Source: an uncultured Prevotella sp.
GTDB taxonomy: Bacteria > Bacteroidota > Bacteroidia > Bacteroidales > Bacteroidaceae
DNA length: 26,702 nt
Assembly: GCA_900546345.1 (NCBI GenBank)
Contig: URCI01000039.1
Coordinates: 1-26,702, forward strand
Reading direction: 5' to 3'
The notes beneath the pieces are model-generated. The model ran no database searches. It saw nothing but the letters and a program-made list of their open reading frames with translations, and was not told the origin of the DNA. A program made the position numbers and the translations under genes. Shown one piece after another: positions 1-5,991 of the stretch; position 1 is the first letter of the stretch, and the number at the start of each line of letters is the position of its first letter.

Positions 1-587
1 AGACCTTCTATATCCGTGCCAACCGATGCAGTTCGCTCTACAATGACATCTTTGCCCTCAGAGGTTGGAAGAAAGTGGAATTGGGCGGTATTGAGTTTGA
101 GCTGGCCTCCATTCTCATCGAGAAATGGAAAGGGAAGGCATACCGTCTTGTGATTCAAAGACAGAAGCGGATAGACGGCGAACTCGACCTGTGGGAAGGA
201 GAATACACCTACCGCTGCATCCTTACAAATGACTACGAGTCTTCCGAGAAAGAGATTGTCGAATTCTATAACCTCCGTGGAGGGAAGGAACGCATCTTCG
301 ATGACATGAATAACGGATTCGGCTGGAACAGGCTTCCAAAATCCTTCATGGGAGAAAACACGGTGTTTCTTCTGCTTACGGCACTCATACGCAACTTCTA
401 TAAATTCATCATGGCGAGGCTTGACGTGAAGAGGTTCGGACTCAAAGCAACAAGCCGCATCAAGGCGTTTGTCTTCAAGTTCATCTCTGTGCCAGCAAAA
501 TGGGTCAGGACATCAAGGCAGTATGTGCTGAATATCTATTCATGCAACAACGCTTATGCTGATGTGTTCCAGAATGACTTTGGATAA
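1..587 (+). CDS. IS1380-family transposase, C-terminal part (cut by window edge)
   Basis: The frame is open from base 3, so the gene begins before the window; a GTG at 75 is not a credible start because the upstream codons continue the same fold (YIRANRCSSLYNDIFALRGW). Transposases of this family cut and paste IS1380-type elements with a DDE catalytic core. What shows it is the C-terminal signature: an 'EFYNLRGGKERIFDDMNNGF' block carrying the presumed catalytic Glu, then 'GWNRLPKSFMGENTVF' and a hydrophobic helix 'LLLTALIRNFYKFIM', as in Bacteroides IS1380-like elements. It ends at TAA 585-587. No terminal inverted repeat can be confirmed because the left end lies outside. It sits next to an IS110 element, so this is an insertion-prone stretch. 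Family call from motif memory; an unusual IS4-superfamily member is the alternative. Confidence 0.78.
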   Translation, partial: TFYIRANRCSSLYNDIFALRGWKKVELGGIEFELASILIEKWKGKAYRLVIQRQKRIDGELDLWEGEYTYRCILTNDYESSEKEIVEFYNLRGGKERIFDDMNNGFGWNRLPKSFMGENTVFLLLTALIRNFYKFIMARLDVKRFGLKATSRIKAFVFKFISVPAKWVRTSRQYVLNIYSCNNAYADVFQNDFG

Positions 588-789
588 CACCGGCAACTTA
601 TGGTCGTGATTTTGCGTATTGCCTCAAGTCGCATGGTGGGGTAAGGGGCATTTATATGTCTTTATGGTGACATTCGATGCACTGTGCCCCCTTTTTACTA
701 ACGATGCAGATTATTTTCGCTTCTGTATCATATTAGGCGCGTAGTTGCGGATTTGAGGATAAACACCAAAGAAGGTGGTCATAATCGTG

Positions 790-1938
790 TCAGGCCGTTT
801 TCTTTTCTTTCTCCTCGTCCTGATAGTCCTTGTAGGTTTCGTTCTTTGAGATCATGTTCCACATTGCGACAAGCATCTTGCGTGCTATCGCAACCTGCAC
901 CTTCATCCTGTTTTTCTTCCTTTGCACTACCAGCCGGTATGAGAACCTGTTGAAGAAACTTCCCTGCTTTTTGCTTGCGGCCCATGAGCATTCTATCAGT
1001 ATTCTTCTCAGGTATTTATTGCCGTGTGTCGTCTTCCTTGACTTGAACTTCCCGTTGCTCTCGTCGTTCCTGGTTTTCAATCCCGCCCATCCGATGAGCA
1101 TGGCCGCGGTGAAGAACGTCTTCATGTCCACCCCAAGTTCAGCGACAACCTGCATCGCCGACATTTCACTTATCCCCGGAACCGTGGTTATGAGGTCAAG
1201 CACCCTCTGATAATGCTTCGTGCAGATTTCCCTCATTTTCAAAAGGCATTCAGCCTTGTGTCTTCTCAACATGTCAAGTTCTTCCTTGTACTGCTTGAGC
1301 AAATCAATTTCTGCCTGTCTCACGACACCATCAAGGGCGGCGACAATCGTATCACGGCCACAACGCTTTATCGTCCTGCTGTGAATCACATTCACCAGCT
1401 CCTTGGCGCACGTCTTTCCCTCCGTAATTTTTGTGATTACCTCACGGTATGATTTCGAGTCCACCGTCGAGACATAGTTGCTTATGCGGATGTTGCAACG
1501 CTGCAGTGCAGCGTCCATCTTGTTCTGGATATACACCAGCTGCTTGTTGATGTCGAAGATGCGGCGGTTGTATTGCCTGAGCTGCTGTATGGTGCCGTCA
1601 GGCACGTAGCTGCCGCGAATCAGTTCCTTGCGCAGGCAGGTGGCTATCCACTCCGCATCCTTGACATCACTCTTGCGGCCGGGAAGTTGCTTTATAGCAT
1701 ACGGGTTCACAAGGTAGAGCTTAAAGTCGCTCTCAAGGACACGCCATATGGGCATCCAATAGACACTGGTACTCTCCATGGCAATCTCGCCGACATTCTC
1801 TTCGACAAGCTTGTCGCGCAAGGCATCAAGGTCTCGTGTTAAAATTCCACACTTGAACTGAATTTTGTCTCCTTCCTCTTTGTCGATACACACAAAAACA
1901 TTATCTTTGTGCACGTCGAGGCCACATACGTTTCTCAT
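790..1938 (-). CDS. IS110-family transposase (DEDD N-domain, transposase_20 C-domain)
   Basis: A 382-residue recombinase that moves its element through a circular intermediate; in this family it is guided by a bridge RNA encoded in the non-coding part of the element. The N-terminal RuvC-like domain shows the DEDD set: D8 in GLDVHK, E55 in AMESTSVYW, and D91 and D94 in KSDVKDAEWIA. A helical linker with many charged residues follows (about 110-245). The C-terminal domain has the VPGISEMSA segment near 254-262 and a G-x-YLRR block near 307-313, typical of transposase_20. Length is normal and no frameshift is visible, so it may be active. The start is the ATG that gives MRNVCGLDVHK. A TAACTTTA box at 2012-2019 on the minus strand could be its promoter. 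Confidence 0.9.
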   Translation of the reverse strand: MRNVCGLDVHKDNVFVCIDKEEGDKIQFKCGILTRDLDALRDKLVEENVGEIAMESTSVYWMPIWRVLESDFKLYLVNPYAIKQLPGRKSDVKDAEWIATCLRKELIRGSYVPDGTIQQLRQYNRRIFDINKQLVYIQNKMDAALQRCNIRISNYVSTVDSKSYREVITKITEGKTCAKELVNVIHSRTIKRCGRDTIVAALDGVVRQAEIDLLKQYKEELDMLRRHKAECLLKMREICTKHYQRVLDLITTVPGISEMSAMQVVAELGVDMKTFFTAAMLIGWAGLKTRNDESNGKFKSRKTTHGNKYLRRILIECSWAASKKQGSFFNRFSYRLVVQRKKNRMKVQVAIARKMLVAMWNMISKNETYKDYQDEEKEKKTA

Positions 1939-2110
1939 AGCCCTGAAGTTTTAGTAGTTAAACATTGGGACATCAAGCCCGTTAATTAATACATGGAGTA
2001 AGACTCCGCTATAAAGTTACTAAAAAACTGCGGCATTCTGCCGTATTCAAGCTATTATATGCGCAGTGGCCTCGATTTTTTTATCCAACTGGTGTAAAAT
2101 CAGAATAATT
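1939..2110 (-). ncRNA. Candidate IS110 bridge RNA region
   Basis: IS110-group elements are known to encode a bridge RNA of roughly 150-200 nt in the non-coding side upstream of the transposase, with loops that pair with donor and target DNA. The stretch between this transposase start and the Fic promoter has the right length and contains two tight hairpins: GGAGT-AAG-ACTCC at 1995-2007 and CGGCA-TTC-TGCCG at 2031-2043. I could not identify donor or target loops because the element ends are not resolved. The hairpins are seen; the bridge RNA assignment is inferred from family and position. Confidence 0.33.
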
Positions 2111-2115
2111 TTATG

Positions 2116-2123
2116 TAAGTTTG
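2116..2123 (+). promoter_or_regulatory. Fic promoter -7 box, possibly giving a leaderless mRNA
   Basis: TAAGTTTG is a full match to the Bacteroidetes -7 consensus TAnnTTTG. It ends only four bases before the ATG at 2128, so the expected transcription start falls on or next to the start codon. No good -33 TTTG is visible about 20 bases upstream. It may lie at the junction with the IS110 element. Confidence 0.5.
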
Positions 2124-2127
2124 CAAC

Positions 2128-2910
2128 ATGTTTGAGCACGAGATAAAAAGATATGATGAGGCCGTCAGGGCTTACCGACGCATGATCGTGGAGCCCATGG
2201 GGAAAGAACAGTATCGCGAGCGCAATGAGATCCTGTTCTCCTGCCATAGTTGCGGCATCGAGGGAAACTCTTTTTCTGTGGACGACACACGTGCGCTGTT
2301 TGAGGAAGGGCTGGGCTACTATCCTGTTGGCAAGTCATTGCTGGAATGTCAGGAGATGTCTGACCATTTCGCTGCCTATGAGTGGATGCACAGTCATTTG
2401 GATCATCCTTTCGACGTGGATCTGATGAAGAATATCAACCGGTTGGTCACCCTCCATACGTTGACCTTTAAGGCTCCTGACGCTCAGCCCGGAGCGTTCA
2501 CGACGGTGGATATGGCTGCAGGCGACACGGTATTTGGCGATCACGACCATTTGATTGCACAAGTGCCACGACTGATGGCCTCTACGGCAAAAGCCATGGA
2601 CGACCATCAGATACATCCTATGATCCTCGCGGCGCGTTTTCATGGATTCTATGAGTATCTCCATCCTTTCCGCGACGGCAACGGGCGCACGGGACGCTTG
2701 CTTTCCAACTTCATCTTGCTGCGTTTCGATCTTCCGGAACTGATCATTCGCAAGGAAGATCGACAGGAATATATCGCAGCATTGCGGCAGATCAGAGTCG
2801 AGAACAGCGATGAGTTTCTCATCAGCTTCTTCCTCAGCAAGGCCATCACCCAATTGGAGGATGACATGGCGCAAAAGCGCAAAGCCAACCGCCCGATGCT
2901 TTTTTTCTGA
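2128..2910 (+). CDS. Fic family protein, class II (AMP-transferase type)
   Basis: A 260-residue Fic enzyme. Fic proteins usually transfer AMP or another phosphate-containing group from a nucleotide to a hydroxyl side chain of a target protein, and some reverse the reaction. The catalytic motif HPFRDGNGRTGR is intact at residues 179-190, with catalytic His179 and the phosphate-binding GNGR loop. An N-terminal inhibitory helix is present: S41-C-G-I-E45-G46 fits [S/T]xxxE[G/N], whose Glu normally blocks productive ATP binding. That places it in class II, where inhibitor and Fic core share one chain, so no separate antitoxin is expected and none is seen beside it. The C-terminus (about 191-250) is helical with no recognised DNA-binding domain. 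It stands alone between the IS110 element and a strong terminator. Target unknown. Confidence 0.93.
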   Translation: MFEHEIKRYDEAVRAYRRMIVEPMGKEQYRERNEILFSCHSCGIEGNSFSVDDTRALFEEGLGYYPVGKSLLECQEMSDHFAAYEWMHSHLDHPFDVDLMKNINRLVTLHTLTFKAPDAQPGAFTTVDMAAGDTVFGDHDHLIAQVPRLMASTAKAMDDHQIHPMILAARFHGFYEYLHPFRDGNGRTGRLLSNFILLRFDLPELIIRKEDRQEYIAALRQIRVENSDEFLISFFLSKAITQLEDDMAQKRKANRPMLFF

Positions 2911-2944
2911 GGACAATGACGCTTCTGGCTTGACATCACAACAA

Positions 2945-2989
2945 AAAATACCCCGGGACATCACGCTCGCGTGTGTTCCGGGGTATTTT
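2945..2989. terminator. Bidirectional terminator between fic and the 39-residue gene
   Basis: A perfect 12-bp stem pairs 2945-2956 with 2978-2989 (arms AAAATACCCCGG and CCGGGGTATTTT) and encloses a 21-base loop with a small CACG/CGTG helix. A/T tracts flank both sides, so it can stop the Fic transcript on the plus strand and the small-protein transcript on the minus strand. Confidence 0.88.
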
Positions 2990-3053
2990 ATTTTCGCTCA
3001 GCGCTGCCTTCGCAGCGTGTGAGTTGCTTTCTCTTCCTTGTAGAGATCGCTAC

Positions 3054-3173
3054 TTAAGCGCAGCCATAAGAGCCGCCTCTCATCAAGGCCTCTCCGTAAG
3101 CATTCATGCACTCTAGATAGTTCTCCCAAACTTTTTTCAAAGTCATCTTAATGTTATCCATGAACTTTTTCAT
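3054..3173 (-). CDS. Uncharacterised 39-residue small protein
   Basis: I do not recognise this protein. It begins MKKFMDNIKMTLKKVWENYL, a basic amphipathic stretch, continues with a short acidic segment with Cys22 and Tyr26 (ECMNAYGEALM), and ends RGGSYGCA with Cys38 one residue before the C-terminus. It has neither a hydrophobic signal peptide nor a long enough membrane segment. Reasons to believe it is a gene: an AGAAAGGA ribosome-binding site at 3182-3189 (nine bases before the ATG), its own promoter match at 3365-3395, a CGCTGC-CTTC-GCAGCG hairpin just downstream at 3002-3017, and a terminator at 2945-2989. Two Cys residues and a Gly-Gly pair near the end could suit a processed or modified peptide, a small regulator, or a membrane-surface helix. 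Function is open. Confidence 0.68.
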   Translation of the reverse strand: MKKFMDNIKMTLKKVWENYLECMNAYGEALMRGGSYGCA

Positions 3174-3352
3174 CTTTTTTTTCCTTTCTACATTTTAAAA
3201 GGTTACATAATCTGTTATCTAACTCTCATGTCGGGAACCTCACGATTCCCATTTCCTTTTGTTATCCTGTATCTTAATACCTTACTGAATACCTATGTTA
3301 TCCTTTGTATCTTGATACCTTATTATCTTGTTATCTTTCTATCGATTTTCAT
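3174..3352 (-). repeat. Repeat-rich 5' leader of the small gene (GATAACA and GGTATYAAGATAC units)
   Basis: Within the inferred leader, TGTTATC (plus-strand reading) occurs four times, at 3213-3219, 3260-3266, 3296-3302 and 3329-3335. Two of these are part of a longer direct repeat of 22-24 bases, at 3260-3281 and 3296-3319, with a 36-base period. The second copy includes the palindrome GTATCTTGATAC at 3307-3318. A GGGAA/TTCCC hairpin lies at 3233-3250. A nine-codon ORF (MKIDRKITR) at 3323-3352 lies just after the inferred transcript start and could be a leader peptide, though it has no visible ribosome site. No other gene is seen between 3174 and 3560. Confidence 0.6.
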
Positions 3353-3364
3353 CTTATGACACTG

Positions 3365-3395
3365 CAAAGTTACGACCATTTCCCCATACTAGCAA
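3365..3395 (-). promoter_or_regulatory. Promoter of the 39-residue gene
   Basis: Minus-strand TAACTTTG (plus 3365-3372) matches the Bacteroidetes -7 box exactly, and a TTG (plus 3393-3395) lies 20 bases further upstream, the expected -33 distance. The predicted start near 3359 gives a leader of about 185 bases. Confidence 0.6.
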
Positions 3396-3433
3396 CGAAA
3401 ATACATGGAAAATCGCTTTTATAGGTGTGCATT

Positions 3434-3492
3434 TTGACGTGGGTCAAATGTTGTCAGTCGTCCTCTTGACGCAGGTCAATTCTTGTCAGACG
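3434..3492. promoter_or_regulatory. Tandem TTGAC-N4-GTCAA operators (CRP/FNR-like)
   Basis: Two similar 27-base units occur at 3434-3460 and 3466-3492, starting 32 bases apart (about three helical turns). Each begins with a perfect inverted repeat TTGAC-N4-GTCAA and ends with TTGTCAG-A/T-CG. The architecture of two 5-base arms with a four-base gap is that of CRP/FNR-family sites (FNR itself uses TTGAT-N4-ATCAA). The palindrome centres lie about 80 and 113 bases upstream of the inferred start of the small gene, positions where such regulators commonly activate. Their use by that promoter is inference. Confidence 0.5.
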
Positions 3493-3560
3493 ATTTTTGT
3501 GGTCATGGCGCAATTTGGTCTGTTTATAACATAAATGCAATAGAAGATCGTCTGTTTTTC

Positions 3561-4439
3561 CTATTTTGCCGGTTTCTTCTCACGCGAGAGCACCAGCAAG
3601 ATCACGGCGGAGAGGATGAGCACGATGCCTACGGCAAGGCGCAGCGTGAAGCTCTCGCCGAAGATCAGCACGCCGATGCATACCGCGGTGACGGGCTCCA
3701 GTGCTCCCATAATGGCCGTCGGCGTGCTGCCGATGTGCTCGATGGCCACGTTGATGAAGTAGAGGCTCAGCACCGTGGGCAGCAGGGCAAGCTGTAAGGC
3801 CGAAGCCCACTCCACAGGCGTGCGTAGCGGCTCAAGGCGCTCACCGATGAAGAGCGTGTAGACGAGCAGGGCGATAAGGCCGAAGAAGACGATCCAGAAG
3901 GTGAACTTCACCGGTGAGAGCTGGGTGTGGGTCTGGTTGACACCAATGATATAGAAGGCGTAGAGCAGTGACGAGAGGATGACGAGCGTCACGCCGACGG
4001 TGCTGAGCGTCACGCCACCCTTGCCGTGATAGAGCAGGGCGATGCCGCTGATGGCCATGAGAATGCACAGCGAGGTGCGCCACGTCAGCCGCTCGTGGTA
4101 GAAGACCACCATCAGCACGGCCACCATGATCGGGTAGCTGAAGAGAATCGTACTGGCCACACCGGCGTCCATGAAACGGAAGCTGAGATAGAGCGTGGCC
4201 GAGGACATCGACATCAGCGTGCCGAGAATCGCCAGACGGATGGCCACGCCCCACTTGATCGTCAACGACTCGCGCTTGACGGCCATCCAAAGGAGAAACA
4301 TCAGCGTGGCAAAAGCATAACGGTAGACGAGTACCGAGGACGGATTCATTCCGTCGGCGTAGAGTTGCAGGGTACCTAAAGGGTTGGTACCATAGAAGAT
4401 GGCGGCTAACAGAGCTGCCATAAAGCCTTTTAATTTCAT
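3561..4439 (-). CDS. EamA/DMT-superfamily membrane transporter
   Basis: A 292-residue inner-membrane permease with about ten hydrophobic helices in two EamA halves, the layout of drug/metabolite transporters that export amino acids, nucleobases or other metabolites. The first helix is MKLKGFMAALLAAIFYGTNP. Later signatures include 'MSMSSATLYLSFRFMDAG' in the first half and 'PTAIMGALEPVTAVCIGVLI' near the end of the second, both typical EamA segments. The C-terminus is short and basic (SREKKPAK). The start was set at 4439: the open frame runs further upstream, but that part is Pro/Ser/Cys-rich translation of an intergenic repeat and has no counterpart in the family. It lies downstream of hemW on the same strand, separated by that 241-base patch. 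Substrate cannot be told. Confidence 0.88.
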   Translation of the reverse strand: MKLKGFMAALLAAIFYGTNPLGTLQLYADGMNPSSVLVYRYAFATLMFLLWMAVKRESLTIKWGVAIRLAILGTLMSMSSATLYLSFRFMDAGVASTILFSYPIMVAVLMVVFYHERLTWRTSLCILMAISGIALLYHGKGGVTLSTVGVTLVILSSLLYAFYIIGVNQTHTQLSPVKFTFWIVFFGLIALLVYTLFIGERLEPLRTPVEWASALQLALLPTVLSLYFINVAIEHIGSTPTAIMGALEPVTAVCIGVLIFGESFTLRLAVGIVLILSAVILLVLSREKKPAK

Positions 4440-4680
4440 GGTTGAATGATGAGTGATGAAAGAGGAATGGAGAGGGGCACTGCAAAGCGGGAGGGGAGCG
4501 GCAAGGCGGCAGGAGGGCGGCACAGTGGGAGGGGAGCGGCAAGGCGGGAGAGCCGCTGCATAACAGCGGCATACCGAACCAAGCGGGCTCGACGAAACGA
4601 GGGAAGAGTGGCTCTTGCCCCCTTGAAGCATTTTGCTCCCCTCTCCTTGGGAGAGGGGCAGGAGGGTGAGGCTCTCTACC
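4440..4680. repeat. Intergenic GC-rich repeat patch between hemW and the EamA gene
   Basis: Three structures stand out. An exact 21-base direct repeat occurs at 4489-4509 and 4527-4547, within a G-rich run of short GGCGG and GGGAGG words. A 7-bp hairpin (GCCGCTG-CATAA-CAGCGGC) lies at 4552-4570. A 9-bp palindrome with a TTG loop (CCCCTCTCC / GGAGAGGGG) at 4638-4658 runs into AGGAGGGTGAGGC. The last block resembles a REP-like intergenic sequence that I have seen scattered in Bacteroidales genomes; that is memory, not a search. No gene is supported here. Confidence 0.6.
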
Positions 4681-5811
4681 TTACACGTGCATGAGGTCGC
4701 TCATGATGGTGTTGCTCAGCAAGATGCCGGAGCGGGAGAGATGGAGACGGCGGCCGGTGAGGGCCAGCATCCCCTTGTCGAGATAGGGCTGGGCCTGCGT
4801 GAGGAGATAAGAGCGGTAGGCAGGGGTGAGCCGGTCGAGGTCCAGTCCCTCGCGGGTGCGCAGCGCTGTAGTGATGAGATCATCGTAGTGGGTGCTCTCG
4901 TCGATCACCTCCTCGGTGTAGGGCAGTTGCCCGGCGTCGATGCTTCGGATATACTGGCGGAGATCCGCCACGGCCCAGTGGCGCGAATGTCCGTCATAGC
5001 TGTGTGCCGCCGCGCCCAGCCCGACGTAAGGGATGTCGTGCCAGTAGCTGCTGTTGTGACGGCTGCGATAGGACGAGACACCTTGCCGGGCGTGGTCATC
5101 GGCTGACAGTTTGGCAAAGTTGCTGATCTCGTAGTGCTCATAGTCTGCCGCGGTGAGACGGTCGATGAGCGTCTCATACATGGCGATGCTCAGCTCTTCG
5201 TCGATCTCGCTAACCTTTCCCTGCTCGCGCATGCGGTAGAGTGGTGTCCCCTCCTCATACATCAGTCCGTAGGCCGAGATATGTTCCGGTTCGAGCTCCA
5301 AGGCGTGGTCGATGTCGCGCTGCCAGTCGTTTTCCTTCTCATTGGGGAAGCCAAACATCAGGTCGATGCTGATGTTGCGGATGCCGTCGGCGCGCAGGAT
5401 GCTCACCGCCCCGTCGACCTCTGCTGCCGAGTGACGGCGGTGGAGCAGGCGCAGCCGGGCGTCGTCGAAGGTCTGGGCCCCCATGCTCACCCGGTTGACA
5501 GGCAGATTGCGCAACAGGCCCGGCCGGATGTCATCGGGATTGCACTCCATTGTCACCTCTGCATCCGTAGCCACAGGGTACACCTTATATATATAGTTGA
5601 ACAGTCTGAGCAGATCGTCGTGGCTCAACTGGCTGGGCGTGCCGCCTCCGAGATAAATCGTCTCCAGTTGTGGATGGGTGTCTTGCAGGTCGATCTCACG
5701 GCACAGCGCGTCGACATAGCGTGTGCGCAAGTCCAGAAGTGTCGTCGAGTAAAACCCACAGTAGATGCACCGCGAGGCACAGAAAGGAATGTGAACATAG
5801 AGTCCGGCCAT
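4681..5811 (-). CDS. hemW: HemW-type radical SAM protein (heme chaperone, HemN-like)
   Basis: A 376-residue cytoplasmic radical SAM protein. This family was long named oxygen-independent coproporphyrinogen III oxidase, but proteins of the shorter HemW type bind heme and hand it on. The N-terminus is diagnostic: HIPFCASRCIYC places the cluster ligands at C11, C15 and C18 in the CX3CX2C spacing typical of HemW/HemN, with the aromatic residue before the last Cys. GGGTPS at 55-60 is the SAM-binding motif. An 'ISIDLMFGFP' strand and the 'ISAYGLMYEEGTPLYRM' block follow, and a HemN C-terminal domain covers roughly 285-376. It lacks the longer N-terminal extension expected of true HemN. The start MAGLYVHIPFC is the only sensible one. 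It is divergent from the EF-G2 gene. Confidence 0.92.
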   Translation of the reverse strand: MAGLYVHIPFCASRCIYCGFYSTTLLDLRTRYVDALCREIDLQDTHPQLETIYLGGGTPSQLSHDDLLRLFNYIYKVYPVATDAEVTMECNPDDIRPGLLRNLPVNRVSMGAQTFDDARLRLLHRRHSAAEVDGAVSILRADGIRNISIDLMFGFPNEKENDWQRDIDHALELEPEHISAYGLMYEEGTPLYRMREQGKVSEIDEELSIAMYETLIDRLTAADYEHYEISNFAKLSADDHARQGVSSYRSRHNSSYWHDIPYVGLGAAAHSYDGHSRHWAVADLRQYIRSIDAGQLPYTEEVIDESTHYDDLITTALRTREGLDLDRLTPAYRSYLLTQAQPYLDKGMLALTGRRLHLSRSGILLSNTIMSDLMHV

Positions 5812-5836
5812 GATACTTATTGGTTATTTACGAGTG

Positions 5837-5844
5837 CAAAATTA
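5837..5844 (-). promoter_or_regulatory. hemW -7 box
   Basis: Minus-strand TAATTTTG fits TAnnTTTG. It predicts a start near 5831 and a leader of about 20 bases before the ATG at 5811. No clear -33 element is seen. Confidence 0.5.
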
Positions 5845-5884
5845 CTAATAAGTTTTAAAAAAAAGCCCATTCCCCACATTTTGA

Positions 5885-5916
5885 TTTGCAACCTATTGTT
5901 TTTTTTCCTATCTTTA
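5885..5916 (+). promoter_or_regulatory. EF-G2 promoter (-33 TTTG, -7 TATCTTTA)
   Basis: TTTG at 5885-5888 lies 20 bases before TATCTTTA at 5909-5916, which differs from the Bacteroidetes -7 consensus only in its last base. The predicted leader is about 70 bases and carries a GGGG-GCAT-CCCC palindrome around 5930-5941. Confidence 0.5.
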
Positions 5917-5991
5917 ACCGCAAATAAGTGGGGGCATCCCCTTCTTACCTTGACCGAAACATTTTATCTAACAACTTTAAACCCTTTTGAT

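Larger units (their letters stand above)
790..2110 (-). mobile_element. IS110-family insertion sequence (ends approximate)
   Basis: The element consists of the transposase gene at 790-1938 plus a non-coding 5' side of about 170-190 bases before the Fic gene. IS110 elements usually lack obvious terminal inverted repeats and create no clear target duplication, so the exact ends cannot be read here. The outer limits given are the transposase stop and the last bases before the Fic promoter; the right end probably reaches somewhat below 790. Bases 588-789, between the two transposases, contain no gene that I can support and should hold the 3' ends of both elements. Confidence 0.55.

Noticed and set aside
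753..1452. Plus-strand ORFs across the IS110 transposase
   Set aside because: They are shadows of the minus-strand transposase, which has the full DEDD motif set.
3260..3335. Short repeats considered as a CRISPR array
   Set aside because: The units are 22-24 bases with diverged sequence, there are only two long copies, spacers are about 12-14 bases, and no cas genes are present.
3487..3554. CAGACGAT / ATCGTCTG inverted repeat followed by a T run, as a terminator
   Set aside because: The arms are only 8 bp with a 52-base loop, and no plus-strand gene ends upstream; part of the left arm belongs to the TTGTCAGACG repeat.
4440..4631. 64-residue N-terminal extension of the EamA permease
   Set aside because: It is a Pro/Ser/Cys-rich translation of intergenic repeats, and the first membrane helix starts at 4439.
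5134..5991. Long open frame upstream of and in frame with the EF-G2 gene
   Set aside because: It is antisense to hemW and crosses the intergenic region; EF-G homology begins exactly at 5992, after a promoter match.
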